A DNA stretch of 64,000 bases from Rossellomorea marisflavi (GTDB taxonomy: Bacteria; Bacillota; Bacilli; Bacillales; Bacillaceae_B). Each line of letters begins with the position of its first letter. Within the stretch, counting starts at the first letter, position 1. A program made the translations under genes and the position numbers. The DNA lies in NCBI RefSeq assembly GCF_001274775.1, contig NZ_LGUE01000005.1, positions 429,836 through 493,835 of the forward strand, read 5' to 3'. Below, piece after piece: positions 16,594 through 26,625 of this stretch. Under the pieces are notes generated by a model, which was given only the letters and a program-made list of their open reading frames with translations, had not been told where the DNA came from and did no database searches.

Positions 16594-18075
16594 TCACTCC
16601 TTTAACACTGCGTCAATATAGATTTGCGGATCCACAAGTACTTCTGCCGCCTGTGAAAATAGCGGGCGGAGTGCATCTGCTCCCAACCCGTAAAACACGG
16701 AAAGGAGGACAAGTACGGCGGATGTTGCCCACAGATAGCGTGCGTGACTTTTGGAAATGCCTGTGTATTCTTTCGGTACGCCCCAGATACCGGTCAGGAA
16801 GATCTTGATCACAGAATAAAGGACGATCAGGCTCGAGGCGAGGATGACAAACGCCCCTACATAGAATTCAGAAGAGAAACTGCCCTTCAGGATCAACAAT
16901 TTCCCTATGAAGCCACTGAGGGGAGGAATTCCCGCTAGTGAAAACGCTGCTACGAGGAAGGTCCATCCGAGCCACGGATACTCCTTGATCAGTCCGCCCA
17001 TTTTCCGGACATCCGTCGTACCGGTAATGGAAATCATGACGCCGATCAAAAGGAAGAGAGCGGCTTTGATGAGCATATCGTGAATGAGATAGTAGATGGA
17101 ACCTTCCATCGCTTCACCGTTCATGGTGGAAATCCCGAAAAGGATGACCCCGACGGCGATGACGATATTATAAATGATGATCTTCTTCACATCCCAGAAC
17201 CCGATGGCACCCACGCATCCGACAACGATGGTCAGGATTGCCAGTATGCCGAGCATTTCATGGGTGAACCCTGGATCGTGATAGAAGAACAACGTATAGG
17301 TCCTGATGATCGAATAGACGCCGACCTTGGTCAGCAATGCCCCGAATAAAGCCAGGATCGGTGTAGGAGGTGCGTAGTAGGAGCCCGGAAGCCAGAAGTA
17401 AAGCGGGAATATGGCGCCTTTCAGACCGAACACGATCAAAAACAGGATGGCGATGGCCGTCAGGATGCCCGGTTGTTCCACGCTCGCGATCTTCTGTGAG
17501 ATATCCGCCATGTTCAGGGTGCCGACGACTGAATACAGATAGGCAACCGTAATGACGAACAGGGCTGATGAAATGACATTCACCAGTATGTATTTGATCC
17601 CTTCCCGTAGCTGGACCTTTGTCCCGCCCAGGACGATGAGAACATAAGAGCTCATGAGCATCACTTCAAAGAAGACGAACAGATTGAAGATGTCCCCTGT
17701 CGTGAAGGCGCCGTTCACCCCGACTAAAAGGAATTGGACAACAGGATAATAATAGAATCGTTCCCTGTCCCGTCCGATCGATTTAAAGGAGTAGAGGATT
17801 ACCAGCAGGGTGATGATGCTCGTAGTAAGTACAAGAAGGGCAGAGAGCATATCGGATACAAGCGTGATTCCGAATGGTGCCGTCCAGCTCCCCAGGTTCA
17901 AGGTCTGGATCCCTTCTTTTGAAACCGTGATGACGAGGATGACGGATGCGATGACGGTCCCGATCGTGGAAACCGCTGCGATTGTCCGCTGCGTCTTCAC
18001 CTGTTTGCTGAAGAACATGAGAATCGTTGCCGTGATAAGTGGTATGAGTATCGGTAGAATCAATAAATTAATCAT
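16594..18075 (-). CDS. mrpD: Mrp Na+/H+ antiporter subunit D
   Basis: A 493-residue NuoM/NuoN-like (proton-conducting membrane transporter) subunit with about fourteen membrane helices, same length as B. subtilis MrpD. The central region has the Complex-I-like helices with conserved Lys and Glu (FFEVMLMSSYVLIVLGG; GLKGAIFPLYFWLPGSYYAPPTPILALFGALLTKVG). MrpD takes part in proton translocation. Its first 8 bp overlap the end of mrpC. Confidence 0.95.
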   Translation of the reverse strand: MINLLILPILIPLITATILMFFSKQVKTQRTIAAVSTIGTVIASVILVITVSKEGIQTLNLGSWTAPFGITLVSDMLSALLVLTTSIITLLVILYSFKSIGRDRERFYYYPVVQFLLVGVNGAFTTGDIFNLFVFFEVMLMSSYVLIVLGGTKVQLREGIKYILVNVISSALFVITVAYLYSVVGTLNMADISQKIASVEQPGILTAIAILFLIVFGLKGAIFPLYFWLPGSYYAPPTPILALFGALLTKVGVYSIIRTYTLFFYHDPGFTHEMLGILAILTIVVGCVGAIGFWDVKKIIIYNIVIAVGVILFGISTMNGEAMEGSIYYLIHDMLIKAALFLLIGVMISITGTTDVRKMGGLIKEYPWLGWTFLVAAFSLAGIPPLSGFIGKLLILKGSFSSEFYVGAFVILASSLIVLYSVIKIFLTGIWGVPKEYTGISKSHARYLWATSAVLVLLSVFYGLGADALRPLFSQAAEVLVDPQIYIDAVLKE

Positions 18076-18409
18076 TTCCTTCGTTTCCTCTCAACTGATC
18101 CATATTATCGGTTCCAAGCTCCTGATAGGCCCTGTAGGCAAGGACCAGGAAAAAGGCCGTCACACCGAAGCTGATGACAATCGCTGTCAGGATCAGTGCC
18201 TGCGGTAACGGATCGACGTAGGATTCGGCATGCTGTCCGAGGAGCGGGGGTGCCCCTTTTTTCAGGCTGCTCACCGTCAAGATGAGAAGGTGGGCGCCAT
18301 GGCTCAAAACAGCGGTGCCGATGATGATCCTAAGTAAACTTTTTGAAAGCATGAGATACACTGCACAGGTGAACAGGATCCCAATGACAATGGCCATTAA
18401 TAATTCCAT
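18068..18409 (-). CDS. mrpC: Mrp Na+/H+ antiporter subunit C
   Basis: A 113-residue NuoK-like subunit, same length as B. subtilis MrpC, with three membrane helices and the conserved DPLPQALILTAIVISFGVTAFFLVLAYR segment. Start and stop codons overlap mrpB (1 bp) and mrpD (8 bp). Confidence 0.95.
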   Translation of the reverse strand: MELLMAIVIGILFTCAVYLMLSKSLLRIIIGTAVLSHGAHLLILTVSSLKKGAPPLLGQHAESYVDPLPQALILTAIVISFGVTAFFLVLAYRAYQELGTDNMDQLRGNEGND

Positions 18410-18831
18410 TAATCGCTCACCCCTATCGTTTGGATGATGGTCATCGTGACGCCGACGACGACAAGATACACCCCGGTATCAAACAGGACGGCCGTATGAA
18501 GGGACGTCTTGCCGATGATCGGCAGGGTGAAATAGTCAAACGCGTGCGTCAGGAACGGTACATTGAATAATAGTGCCCCTGCCGCAGTCCCGATGGCGAA
18601 CAGAAGGCCGATTGCCGTTACGATCTTATAATCGATTGGCAGGATATTCGCAACTGTCTTCAGATCGAATGCCAGGAGCAGAAGGACGAGGGCTCCTGCT
18701 GTCATGAGTCCCCCGATGAAGCCTCCTCCTGGAGTATAGTGACCGGAGAAGAAGAGGCGAAGGGAGAACAGGATGATAATGAACACAGTCACTTTCGTTA
18801 CGGTTTGGAGAATCACATCATTCGTCTTCAT
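18409..18831 (-). CDS. mrpB: Mrp Na+/H+ antiporter subunit B
   Basis: A 140-residue MnhB-type subunit with four membrane helices and the motif SGHYTPGGGFIGGLMTAGALVLL, a hallmark of MrpB and of the C-terminal part of MrpA. Overlaps the mrpA stop by 4 bp, indicating coupled translation. Confidence 0.94.
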   Translation of the reverse strand: MKTNDVILQTVTKVTVFIIILFSLRLFFSGHYTPGGGFIGGLMTAGALVLLLLAFDLKTVANILPIDYKIVTAIGLLFAIGTAAGALLFNVPFLTHAFDYFTLPIIGKTSLHTAVLFDTGVYLVVVGVTMTIIQTIGVSD

Positions 18832-21233
18832 CCTTCATCCCTCCTTGTCAGCCTCAGTTTGATCATGGCGAAGATTCCGAGGGACGCAATGGCAAGAACG
18901 CAAATTTCGAATAATGTATCGAATCCACGGAAGTCGACGAGGATGACATTGACCATATTCTTACCAGCTGCTTCCTCGTAAACGTTTTTGATGTAATACT
19001 CTGAGATCGAATCAAATAGCTTTGTGCTGTATGCCGAGATGGCAAACAGTGTCACGGTCACACCGACGCCGAGGGCAATCAATGCATTCCCGAGCTTGAA
19101 GCGCATGCGTTCTTCATGCCTGCTCAATTTTGGCAGATGATAGAAGCAAAGCAGGAATAGGGCAACCGACACGGTTTCGATGACAAGCTGTGTCAGGGCA
19201 AGATCTGGAGCCCTGAACACCACGAAGAATAAGGATACCGTATAGCCGGTTGCTCCCAACAGGATGATGGATGTCAGGCGTGATTTTGCGAACAGGATCA
19301 TGACGGTACTGACCACAAGAAGGAGTGCGACGGCCACTTCATAGATCCCGATCGGGGCCATTTTGTCCATCTCCAGGGAGAAGGCATCGTTATACCAGAG
19401 GCTGAAGAGGGAGATCCCGACAAAGAACGTAAAGATATAAACAAGGTAGGTGCGGATGAACCCTGTCATATGTCCGTTCATGAAACTGTATGCCCCACGT
19501 TCGCTCCCACGTAATCCTCCGTCATATAAGGAATTAAGGGAAAGCCTTTGCGGTAGTACCCGATAGATCTTCTCCCATTTTGAAAGGGTGAGATACAAGA
19601 TCACACCAAAGGCAATGACGCCGATTGTCATGAATAGCTCCGGACTGAAGCCGTGCCAGAAGGAGATTTCCGTCTTCACGGTCTGTCCGTCGGCAATCAG
19701 ACTCGGTACGATGGCTTCCACTGCTGGAGCAAGGATCCGATCCGATAAGATGTTCGGGAAGAAACCGAAAATGACTACCAGGGAAGCAAGGATGATCGGA
19801 GAGATCAGCATCCCGATCGGTGCTTCATGTGGTTTCTTTTCAAGCTTCTCAGGCTGATACTTCCCTGTGAACGTCTTGAAGACGAGGATCATGCTGTAGA
19901 CGAAGGTGAAGATGCTTCCCACCCAAGCCAGCACCGGGAAGAGCGCCCCGAACGTTTCAAAGTTGAAGATATCAAGGCTAAGGACATTGATCATTCCAGT
20001 AAAGAACATTTCCTTACTGAGGAAGCCGTTGAATGGAGGCAGCCCCGCCATGGAGAATGCTCCGATGATGGCAATGGTGAAGGTGATGGGCATGAAGCTC
20101 ATCAGTCCGCCGAGCTTACGGATATCCCTTGTCCCGGTTTCGTGATCGACGATTCCTGCGACCATGAACAGGCTTCCCTTAAATGTCGCGTGATTGATCA
20201 GATGGAACACGGCCGCTAGGGTTGCAGCCATATAAATGTTTTCATCGAGTTGATTGTAATGAAGCGCTGCTCCTCCAATGCCCAATAAGGACATGATCAT
20301 TCCGAGTTGACTGATCGTGGAGAAGGCGAGGATCCCTTTCAGATCCTTTTGACGGACGGCATTGAATGAACCCCAGAACACGGTGAATAATCCGATCCCG
20401 CCAACAAGCCAGATCCAAACACCCGAAGTGGCAAAGATCGGACTCATCCTGGCAACGAGGTAGATCCCTGCTTTGACCATCGTGGCTGAGTGAAGGTAGG
20501 CACTGACTGGAGTCGGTGCTTCCATGGCATCAGGCAGCCAGATATGGAATGGGAACTGGGCCGATTTCGTGAATGCCCCCAGCAGGATCAGGATCAGAGC
20601 CCCCATGAATAGCGGGTCCGTTACCAATTGATCGCTCATCCCCACAAGCTCCCTGATGCTGAATGTACCGCCCATGAGATAGAGGAGTATGATTCCCCCG
20701 AGCATGGAAAGGCCTCCGAATACGGTGATGAGCATCGATTTTAGTGCCCCGTATCTCGAGCGTTCCTTCTGATACCAATATCCGATCAGCAAGAAGGATG
20801 AAATGGATGTGAACTCCCAGAACATATAGAGGGTGATCAGGTTATCCGATAGCACGACCCCGAGCATGGCCCCCATGAACATGAGTAAATAGACATAGAA
20901 GTTATGTAGCTGTTCTTTTGCTTTATCCAGGTAGTAGATCGAGTACAGGACGACAAGCGCCCCGATTCCTGTGATGAGCATGGCAAACAGGAGGCCTAGA
21001 CCGTCCACATATGCGGTGAATTGAATACCGAAGGAAGGCATCCAATTGACGGTTTCCGTTACCGTATCTCCATTCTTCGTCAATGAGATGAAGCGGAAGA
21101 AATAGACGAACAGGACTACGGGCAGGATCAGGACGAACCAGCCGGTGTGAATCTTGCGGAACGCCTTATACAGGAACGGAATGAGTATAGCGAATAAAAA
21201 AGGCGATAGGATTGCCCAATGTAGCAGTGTCAC
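18828..21233 (-). CDS. mrpA: Mrp Na+/H+ antiporter subunit A
   Basis: An 801-residue NuoL-like subunit, exactly the length of B. subtilis MrpA, and first gene of the mrpABCDEFG operon. The NuoL core has LYMFWEFTSISSFLLIGYW, the proton-channel segments GAFTKSAQFPFHIWLPDAMEAPTPVSAYLHSATMVKAG, and KGSLFMVAGIVDHETGTRD. A C-terminal MrpB-like region completes the long form. The complex exports Na+ in exchange for H+, giving alkali and salt tolerance. Start GTG 21233 follows AAGGGGGG. No clear promoter could be picked in 21234-21515. Confidence 0.95.
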   Translation of the reverse strand: MTLLHWAILSPFLFAILIPFLYKAFRKIHTGWFVLILPVVLFVYFFRFISLTKNGDTVTETVNWMPSFGIQFTAYVDGLGLLFAMLITGIGALVVLYSIYYLDKAKEQLHNFYVYLLMFMGAMLGVVLSDNLITLYMFWEFTSISSFLLIGYWYQKERSRYGALKSMLITVFGGLSMLGGIILLYLMGGTFSIRELVGMSDQLVTDPLFMGALILILLGAFTKSAQFPFHIWLPDAMEAPTPVSAYLHSATMVKAGIYLVARMSPIFATSGVWIWLVGGIGLFTVFWGSFNAVRQKDLKGILAFSTISQLGMIMSLLGIGGAALHYNQLDENIYMAATLAAVFHLINHATFKGSLFMVAGIVDHETGTRDIRKLGGLMSFMPITFTIAIIGAFSMAGLPPFNGFLSKEMFFTGMINVLSLDIFNFETFGALFPVLAWVGSIFTFVYSMILVFKTFTGKYQPEKLEKKPHEAPIGMLISPIILASLVVIFGFFPNILSDRILAPAVEAIVPSLIADGQTVKTEISFWHGFSPELFMTIGVIAFGVILYLTLSKWEKIYRVLPQRLSLNSLYDGGLRGSERGAYSFMNGHMTGFIRTYLVYIFTFFVGISLFSLWYNDAFSLEMDKMAPIGIYEVAVALLLVVSTVMILFAKSRLTSIILLGATGYTVSLFFVVFRAPDLALTQLVIETVSVALFLLCFYHLPKLSRHEERMRFKLGNALIALGVGVTVTLFAISAYSTKLFDSISEYYIKNVYEEAAGKNMVNVILVDFRGFDTLFEICVLAIASLGIFAMIKLRLTRRDEG

Positions 21234-21515
21234 AAAAAACCCCCCTTGAATACATCAGATTATGTAGGTAATTGCTGAATTAAGATAGTCACTAGAGCAT
21301 TCTGCGACCGAACAGTGCACCTAATAGGCATTATAACGTAAAAAAAAGCACCTTGCATTAGTCGGACGCCCAGCCTATAAGGGTTTCCCCCTTTGTTATT
21401 AAATATGTAGAGAAACGGAAAATCACGTCGAAAAAAAAAGCACATTCCGTGCTGTGGTTCATGTTTTAGAATAGTTTAACACTATTGTGAGCATCCTATT
21501 CAAGAGGTGATATTC

Positions 21516-21764
21516 ATGAAGCAAAAGCTGCTGATTGCATGTGCCATCTTCACAGGATTGCTCATGTTGGCCATCGTGGTGGATTCGAGGGATCAAATCG
21601 ATCTGGAATCGGTCGAAAGCGGGGAAGGAACGAATTATCTTCCAATCGGGTACGACCGGGAAGGTACAGACCCTTTGGTACCTGTTGAATTCAAACCGCG
21701 TCAATACATCAAGGTGATCGACAGGGACCGACACATGATCAAGTCGGGATCGGCTGTTGAATGA
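21516..21764 (+). CDS. Small membrane-anchored or secreted protein of unknown function
   Basis: An 82-residue protein with an N-terminal hydrophobic segment (LLIACAIFTGLLMLAIVV, about residues 5-22) after a Lys-containing start. An acidic extracytoplasmic tail follows with EGTDPLVPVEFKPRQYIKVIDRD. ATG 21516 is well placed after AAGAGGTGA. I do not recognise a family. It is divergent from mrpA and upstream of yufK. Confidence 0.6.
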   Translation: MKQKLLIACAIFTGLLMLAIVVDSRDQIDLESVESGEGTNYLPIGYDREGTDPLVPVEFKPRQYIKVIDRDRHMIKSGSAVE

Positions 21765-21886
21765 GGGAAGTCAGCTCTTGAAATGGAGGGACTTTCGACC
21801 TGTACACTTGGTACCTTTACCCTTTTCAATCTGCTCATAAACGATTATGATGAGAATGCACAGATTGATCACGGGAGAGGTACTTT

Positions 21887-22462
21887 TTGAAGAATACATA
21901 CTTAACGAGCTATCTGCCTATTTTGTCCATCCTTTTGTTCAGCCTGACGTTTTCGGTATACGGGGTGGGCGTTTTCGAGACGCTGTCCAAAAAGATCGGC
22001 GTTTATGCGGGAATGAGTGAATTCCTTTCCGAGATGCAGCTGAAGCTGGCCATCCTTGTCCTGCTTATGATGGTCTTCTTTATGATTCTATCTGCCCTTA
22101 AGCTCATCGCTGAGACGATCAACGGCATTTCCATGCTGTTCTTCTCGGTTGATTCAGAGGGTGAACTGTATAATAAAGTTCGTCCGGGTTCGATGATTTA
22201 TTTTCTCGGGGGCCTCGTTTCTGTCCTCAGCTTGCAATCATTCAAGGGATTGATCGCCATCTTTGTTTTGACCTCGGCGGTTTACTTCTTTTATTTTGTG
22301 AATAAAATCAGCTCTTCCCTTACCAAAGTCGGCTTGCTTGGTGTCGTCACCATGCAGCTTTTTTCATGGGCCGCCCTCATCCTGACCATTTTCTTCGTTC
22401 TCATTAAACTTTACAACGGCCTGATGGCGAGCCTTCCAATCATATCGGAGGTCAAGCTGTGA
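21887..22462 (+). CDS. yufK: YufK-family membrane protein (DUF5366)
   Basis: A 191-residue integral membrane protein with about five hydrophobic segments. Start TTG 21887 is 6 bases after GGGAGAGG. Overall sequence and the position before pbpD and kapD match the YufK (DUF5366) family, which has no known function. A shared terminator separates it from convergent pbpD. Confidence 0.75.
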   Translation: MKNTYLTSYLPILSILLFSLTFSVYGVGVFETLSKKIGVYAGMSEFLSEMQLKLAILVLLMMVFFMILSALKLIAETINGISMLFFSVDSEGELYNKVRPGSMIYFLGGLVSVLSLQSFKGLIAIFVLTSAVYFFYFVNKISSSLTKVGLLGVVTMQLFSWAALILTIFFVLIKLYNGLMASLPIISEVKL

Positions 22463-22471
22463 GCTAGAATG

Positions 22472-22513
22472 AAAAAACGGATATCCACCACACGGGGGAT
22501 ATCCGTTTTTATT
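22472..22513. terminator. Bidirectional terminator between yufK and pbpD
   Basis: Perfect AAAAACGGATATCC / GGATATCCGTTTTT stem between convergent genes, with T-rich sequence on both strands. Confidence 0.9.
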
Positions 22514-24363
22514 TATTGCATGATCTGCTTCCAGATCCTGTGTCCGGGCCGCCATGACTCGATGCTGCTCATGTTTTCAGGCGTATCATGGCCGACCCAT
22601 ACCCCTGTAGTATAGCGGTCGGTGAGGCCCATGACCCAAAAATCATGATATTGGTTCGTCGTCCCCGTCTTGATTCCCACATAAGGCTTTGAGACATAGG
22701 CAGGTTTGCCAGTCCCGCTGACGGCTCCTTGATGAAGCAAGGATCTCATTTGTGCAGTGGTGGATTTTGACCATACGTCCGTTGCGTTGTCCTTCCATTG
22801 ATACAGGAGGTTCCCCTCGGAATCAGTCACGTTGGTGATGGCCCTTGCCGGTGTATACTCCCCATCGATGAAGGACGTATAGGCATCTGTCATTTCAAGG
22901 GGGCTCATCCCATAGGTGAATCCTCCGACGGAAGCGGCGTAGGTCATATCCTCCTTGTTGACCTTTTGGAAGTGGAACGGGCGGATGAATGCGAAGGCCT
23001 GATCGACGCCCACCTTTTCCATCATGCGAAGGGCGGGACCATTATACGATTGGGCGAATGCCTGACTGATCGTCACCATGCCGGGACTCGCATTCCCGTA
23101 GTTCACGGGGCAGTATCCCTTGATGCAGTATTGATTTCCATCGATCGTTTCCTGCAGGGAGGGATGCAGCTTCTCCAAATAGGGACCATAGACCAGGAGC
23201 GGTTTGATGGCGGATCCTGGCTGCCTGAACGCCTGGAAGGCATGGTGGAAATTATATTCCTTATAGTTTTTGCCGCCTGTGATGGCAACGATCTTACGGG
23301 TCTTGTTGTCGATGGAAGCACTCGCCCCCTCTAGTTCCGTGGACTCAAGCGTATCATTCAGTGCTTTCGTGCTTTTTTTCTGCATGGCGGGGTCCAGGGC
23401 GGTGTTGATGATGACGCCGGAAGAAATCACGGCATGGAAACGTTCATCCCAGTCTTTCAGGATCCCGTCCCGCTCCTCTTCAGATCCGGCATCTGCAAGC
23501 TCGTCTGCGAATCCTTCTTTTTCTCCGATCAGTTCCTTCAGTTCATGTTCAACATAAAAGGCATAGTCTGGATATTCTTCGACGGTTTTTTTCACCTTCA
23601 AATGGACCGGGGTCTTTTTGATCTTCACGGCCTCTTTTTCCGTGAGCTTGTCCGATGTGACCATAAGCTCGAGAAGCCGCTCCTGACGCTTTTTCGCTTC
23701 ATCGAAGTGCTTGATCGGATCATATTTCCCCGGGTTATTCGGGATGGAGGCGAGGAAGGAGATTTCCCCCTGGTTGAGTTCGGTCACGGGCTTGCTGAAA
23801 TAATACTCGGAAGCCGTTCCGATACCGTACACGCCATTGCTGAAGTAGATCACGTTCAAATACATTTCCATGATTTCATCCTTGGTCAGATTTTTTTCGA
23901 TCTGACCGGCATAAAAGAGTTCGGTCAGCTTCCGGTTATACGTCTTTTCCTGACCAAGGTACATATTGCGGGCGAGCTGTTGGGTGATGGTGCTGCCTCC
24001 CTGCTGGATATGGGTGAACACAAGGTTTTTCACCACTGCCCTAAGGATTGCTCCAGCATCGAATCCGACGTGCTCGTAAAAATTCTGATCTTCACTCGTG
24101 ATGATAATATCCTTCGCAAAGTCAGGTATGTCCTCATCCTCCGTGTAAAGCCTGTATGGACGGTTGATCTCGGAAAATACCCGACCGTCCGCATCCTTCA
24201 TCAGGGATGTGCGGTTTACGTTCATATGCTCCTTACTCACCTTTGATTCCAGCGCCTCTTGGAATTCACCGGCTTTCTTCACTTCCCCGGCGGAAAAAAA
24301 CAAGGTGGTGAAAAAGACGGCAACAATACAACTGATGGCGATATATCCTGCAAAAGTTCTCAT
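22513..24363 (-). CDS. pbpD: Class A penicillin-binding protein PbpD
   Basis: A 616-residue bifunctional peptidoglycan synthase. An N-terminal membrane anchor (residues 7-25) is followed by the GT51 glycosyltransferase domain, with catalytic EDQNFYEH (Glu91) and GGSTITQQLARNMYL (122-136). The transpeptidase domain has SAIK (Ser384, Lys387), SYN (439-441) and KTG (565-567). Length (B. subtilis PbpD is 624) and position next to kapD support PbpD. All catalytic motifs are intact. ATG 24363 follows AGAGGG. Confidence 0.92.
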   Translation of the reverse strand: MRTFAGYIAISCIVAVFFTTLFFSAGEVKKAGEFQEALESKVSKEHMNVNRTSLMKDADGRVFSEINRPYRLYTEDEDIPDFAKDIIITSEDQNFYEHVGFDAGAILRAVVKNLVFTHIQQGGSTITQQLARNMYLGQEKTYNRKLTELFYAGQIEKNLTKDEIMEMYLNVIYFSNGVYGIGTASEYYFSKPVTELNQGEISFLASIPNNPGKYDPIKHFDEAKKRQERLLELMVTSDKLTEKEAVKIKKTPVHLKVKKTVEEYPDYAFYVEHELKELIGEKEGFADELADAGSEEERDGILKDWDERFHAVISSGVIINTALDPAMQKKSTKALNDTLESTELEGASASIDNKTRKIVAITGGKNYKEYNFHHAFQAFRQPGSAIKPLLVYGPYLEKLHPSLQETIDGNQYCIKGYCPVNYGNASPGMVTISQAFAQSYNGPALRMMEKVGVDQAFAFIRPFHFQKVNKEDMTYAASVGGFTYGMSPLEMTDAYTSFIDGEYTPARAITNVTDSEGNLLYQWKDNATDVWSKSTTAQMRSLLHQGAVSGTGKPAYVSKPYVGIKTGTTNQYHDFWVMGLTDRYTTGVWVGHDTPENMSSIESWRPGHRIWKQIMQ

Positions 24364-24610
24364 GAAACCCTCTACTTTTCTCGTAATCTTATTCTCCCAT
24401 GATAATCCAATTGAACCAATTAATAAAGAAGCATTTTCGTGTAGAGGATGGTTCTTTTTACCCTGATGGTTAGATGAGTGAAGTTTCAGTGGAGATGGGA
24501 GGAAATAGTCATAATTCAGGAAATAAACATGATATAATAGAAGAATACACCATCAGTGGTCCCACGCCAGGATGGGATAACGGGATACGACCAAACAAGG
24601 AGGGGTTGAA

Positions 24611-25231
24611 ATGGGGAGTGACGGACAGCTTGTTTTCATTGATTTTGAGTTTTCAATGCCCGAGCGGCAGAAGGTCCCGAAGGATTTTCATCCGGAAATC
24701 ATCGAGACCGGTGTGGTCGTGGTGAACGGAGGGAAAGTCATCGACACCTTTTCCTGCTATATCAAGCCGGTCTTCTTCCCTAGGCTAACGAATCGATGCA
24801 AAAGGTTCTTATCCATCACTCAGGCCGATGTAGATGGGGGACGCTCGTTCAAAGAGATGCATGATTATTTCACATCATTGGACCAGTTGGGGGTAAAGGA
24901 AGTGGTCACCTGGGGGAATATGGACATGAAGGTGCTCAGGGACAGCTGTTCGCGCCTCGGAATTGCCTTCCCTTTCCATGCACGATTCGTCGACCTTTCC
25001 ATGGAATATAAGCGGTTCTTCGGTGATCAGAACCAGACGGGGCTGTGGAAGGCCGTGCAGGAATACGGACGTGAGGGCGTGGGGAAACATCACAAAGCAC
25101 TTGATGACGCCATGACGACCCAGCATATCTATCATCTCGTGGAAAAGGATAAGAAATACCTCGAAAAAGCCGAGCCCACCACTATAGGAGACCGGATCGA
25201 CCTTTCGAAATTCTATAATCAGCTTGCATGA
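24611..25231 (+). CDS. kapD: KapD, DEDDh 3'-5' exonuclease-like KinA-pathway inhibitor
   Basis: A 206-residue DnaQ-fold exonuclease. Acidic active-site residues Asp11 and Glu13 lie in FIDFEFSMPE; further motifs are VTWGNMDMKVLRDSC and the DEDDh histidine/aspartate in KHHKALDDAMTT. In B. subtilis KapD inhibits the KinA route to sporulation phosphorelay activation; its nuclease substrate is not known. ATG 24611 follows AAGGAGGGG. Convergent with kapB, sharing a bidirectional terminator. Confidence 0.92.
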   Translation: MGSDGQLVFIDFEFSMPERQKVPKDFHPEIIETGVVVVNGGKVIDTFSCYIKPVFFPRLTNRCKRFLSITQADVDGGRSFKEMHDYFTSLDQLGVKEVVTWGNMDMKVLRDSCSRLGIAFPFHARFVDLSMEYKRFFGDQNQTGLWKAVQEYGREGVGKHHKALDDAMTTQHIYHLVEKDKKYLEKAEPTTIGDRIDLSKFYNQLA

Positions 25232-25233
25232 TG

Positions 25234-25272
25234 AAGGACCTGACCGCCGATGAGCGATCAGGTCCTTTTCTT
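25234..25272. terminator. Bidirectional terminator between kapD and kapB
   Basis: AAGGACCTGA..CG / CG..TCAGGTCCTT stem between convergent genes with T-runs on both sides. Confidence 0.9.
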
Positions 25273-25670
25273 TAAAACTCAATCCCGTACATCAAGGCAT
25301 ATTCTTTCTGGATTTCGGCAAGTGCTTCAAGGCTTTTCACATCATGGGGTGTCGGGTCGGAGGAGAGTTTCTCCTTGAATTCCTTGAAAGCAGTAAGTAA
25401 TGATTCGTTGTATTCGGGAATCGTCCCTTCATATGGCTTGACCATTTTATCGGGTATGTTTGACTGCTCACGGAAAGCTAGTGCTTTTCGCTCATGAAAG
25501 AGCGGTACGTCGACTTTTCCCGGGTTGTGGAGGTCTCCCTGGCGCGGATGCTTCACGACGGCGAGTACCTTCACCACATAGCTGCCCGGGCGTTCCCCCG
25601 TCACCTCACCGATATAAGTGCCTGTCTTATAAAAGGCCGTGACATAATCACCAATTTGGATATTTTTCAT
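25272..25670 (-). CDS. kapB: KapB, sporulation kinase KinB-associated protein
   Basis: A 132-residue protein of the KapB family, required for KinB activity in B. subtilis sporulation. The N-terminal SH3-like barrel (IQIGDYVTAFYKTGTYIGEVTGERPGSYVVKVLAVVKHP) precedes an alpha-helical tail. Although the family name says lipoprotein, this sequence has no signal peptide or lipobox, so a cytosolic location seems more likely. ATG 25670 follows AGGAGGGG. Confidence 0.9.
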   Translation of the reverse strand: MKNIQIGDYVTAFYKTGTYIGEVTGERPGSYVVKVLAVVKHPRQGDLHNPGKVDVPLFHERKALAFREQSNIPDKMVKPYEGTIPEYNESLLTAFKEFKEKLSSDPTPHDVKSLEALAEIQKEYALMYGIEF

Positions 25671-25765
25671 AAAACCCCTCCTAACAGAAGATGAACTCGA
25701 TTATAATAATAGGTGGAAATGTTTGAGAATACGCTATATACAATGTAACACGTGGAGGTACATAT

Positions 25766-26482
25766 ATGAAGAAGTGGTTTTTGGTCCTAATGGTCGGCCT
25801 GGCCCTCCTGCTGGCAGCCTGCGGACAAGATAACGACAAAAGTTCAGAAAGCAAGAAAGAGACGAAGAAGGAACAGTCGTCGGACGCGAACATCACCTAT
25901 CCGCAACTTACAAAGGAAGTGACGGGGAATGAGAAGCTTGTGGAGATGAAAACCTCCATGGGAACGATCAAGATCAAGCTCTTCCCGGATCAAGCACCGA
26001 AAGCCGTCGAGAACTTCGTGACCCACAGCGAGGAAGGCTACTATGACGGACTCAAGTTTCACCGGGTCATCAATGATTTCATGATCCAGGGGGGAGACCC
26101 CGAGGGAACCGGAATGGGTGGTGAAAGCATCTGGGGGAAACCATTCGAGGATGAGTTCTCTCCAGAACTATTTAATCTTCGCGGGGCCCTTTCTATGGCA
26201 AACTCCGGTCCGGATACGAACGGTAGCCAATTCTTCATTGTACAGAATAAAGCAGTCGACCCAGATGTTGAGGAGCAAATGAAATCGGCTGGATTCCCCA
26301 AAGAGGTCATTGAATCGTACATGAAAAACGGCGGCACGCCTTGGCTTGATCAGAAGCATACTGTTTTCGGTCAGGTGATTGAAGGCATGGACGTCGTGGA
26401 TGACATCGCTGCGGTAGAAGTCGGAGACCAGGACGCACCGAAAAAAGACGTGATCATCGAAAGCATCAAAGTCGTGAAGTGA
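25766..26482 (+). CDS. Lipoprotein cyclophilin-type peptidyl-prolyl isomerase
   Basis: A 238-residue exported lipoprotein. Signal peptide [19 protein letters not shown] with the lipobox LAAC (Cys19), then a Ser/Lys/Glu-rich linker (20-45), then a cyclophilin domain. Active-site segments are visible: [37 protein letters not shown] and the C-terminal [15 protein letters not shown]. Expected to assist folding of exported proteins outside the membrane. ATG 25766 follows GTGGAGGT. Sits between kapB and small unknown genes; terminator at 26485-26513. Confidence 0.9.
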   Translation: MKKWFLVLMVGLALLLAACGQDNDKSSESKKETKKEQSSDANITYPQLTKEVTGNEKLVEMKTSMGTIKIKLFPDQAPKAVENFVTHSEEGYYDGLKFHRVINDFMIQGGDPEGTGMGGESIWGKPFEDEFSPELFNLRGALSMANSGPDTNGSQFFIVQNKAVDPDVEEQMKSAGFPKEVIESYMKNGGTPWLDQKHTVFGQVIEGMDVVDDIAAVEVGDQDAPKKDVIIESIKVVK

Positions 26483-26484
26483 CA

Positions 26485-26513
26485 GGGGCCCGGAGAAATC
26501 CGGGTCTTTCTTA
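26485..26513 (+). terminator. Terminator of the cyclophilin gene
   Basis: GGCCCGG / CCGGGTC stem with AGAAAT loop followed by TTTCTT. Confidence 0.7.
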
Positions 26514-26625
26514 TGCGGCGTTCAAGGGATTGTGACATTCCTTCCCGATCCGGCATGGTGAACGGGAGGGAAGATTGCTATAATGAACATGACTGTAATC
26601 GCTTTAATTGGAAAGGGGCGTTTCT

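Noticed and set aside
23434-24246. 270-residue plus-strand frame opposite pbpD
   Set aside because: Antisense to an intact penicillin-binding protein with all motifs.
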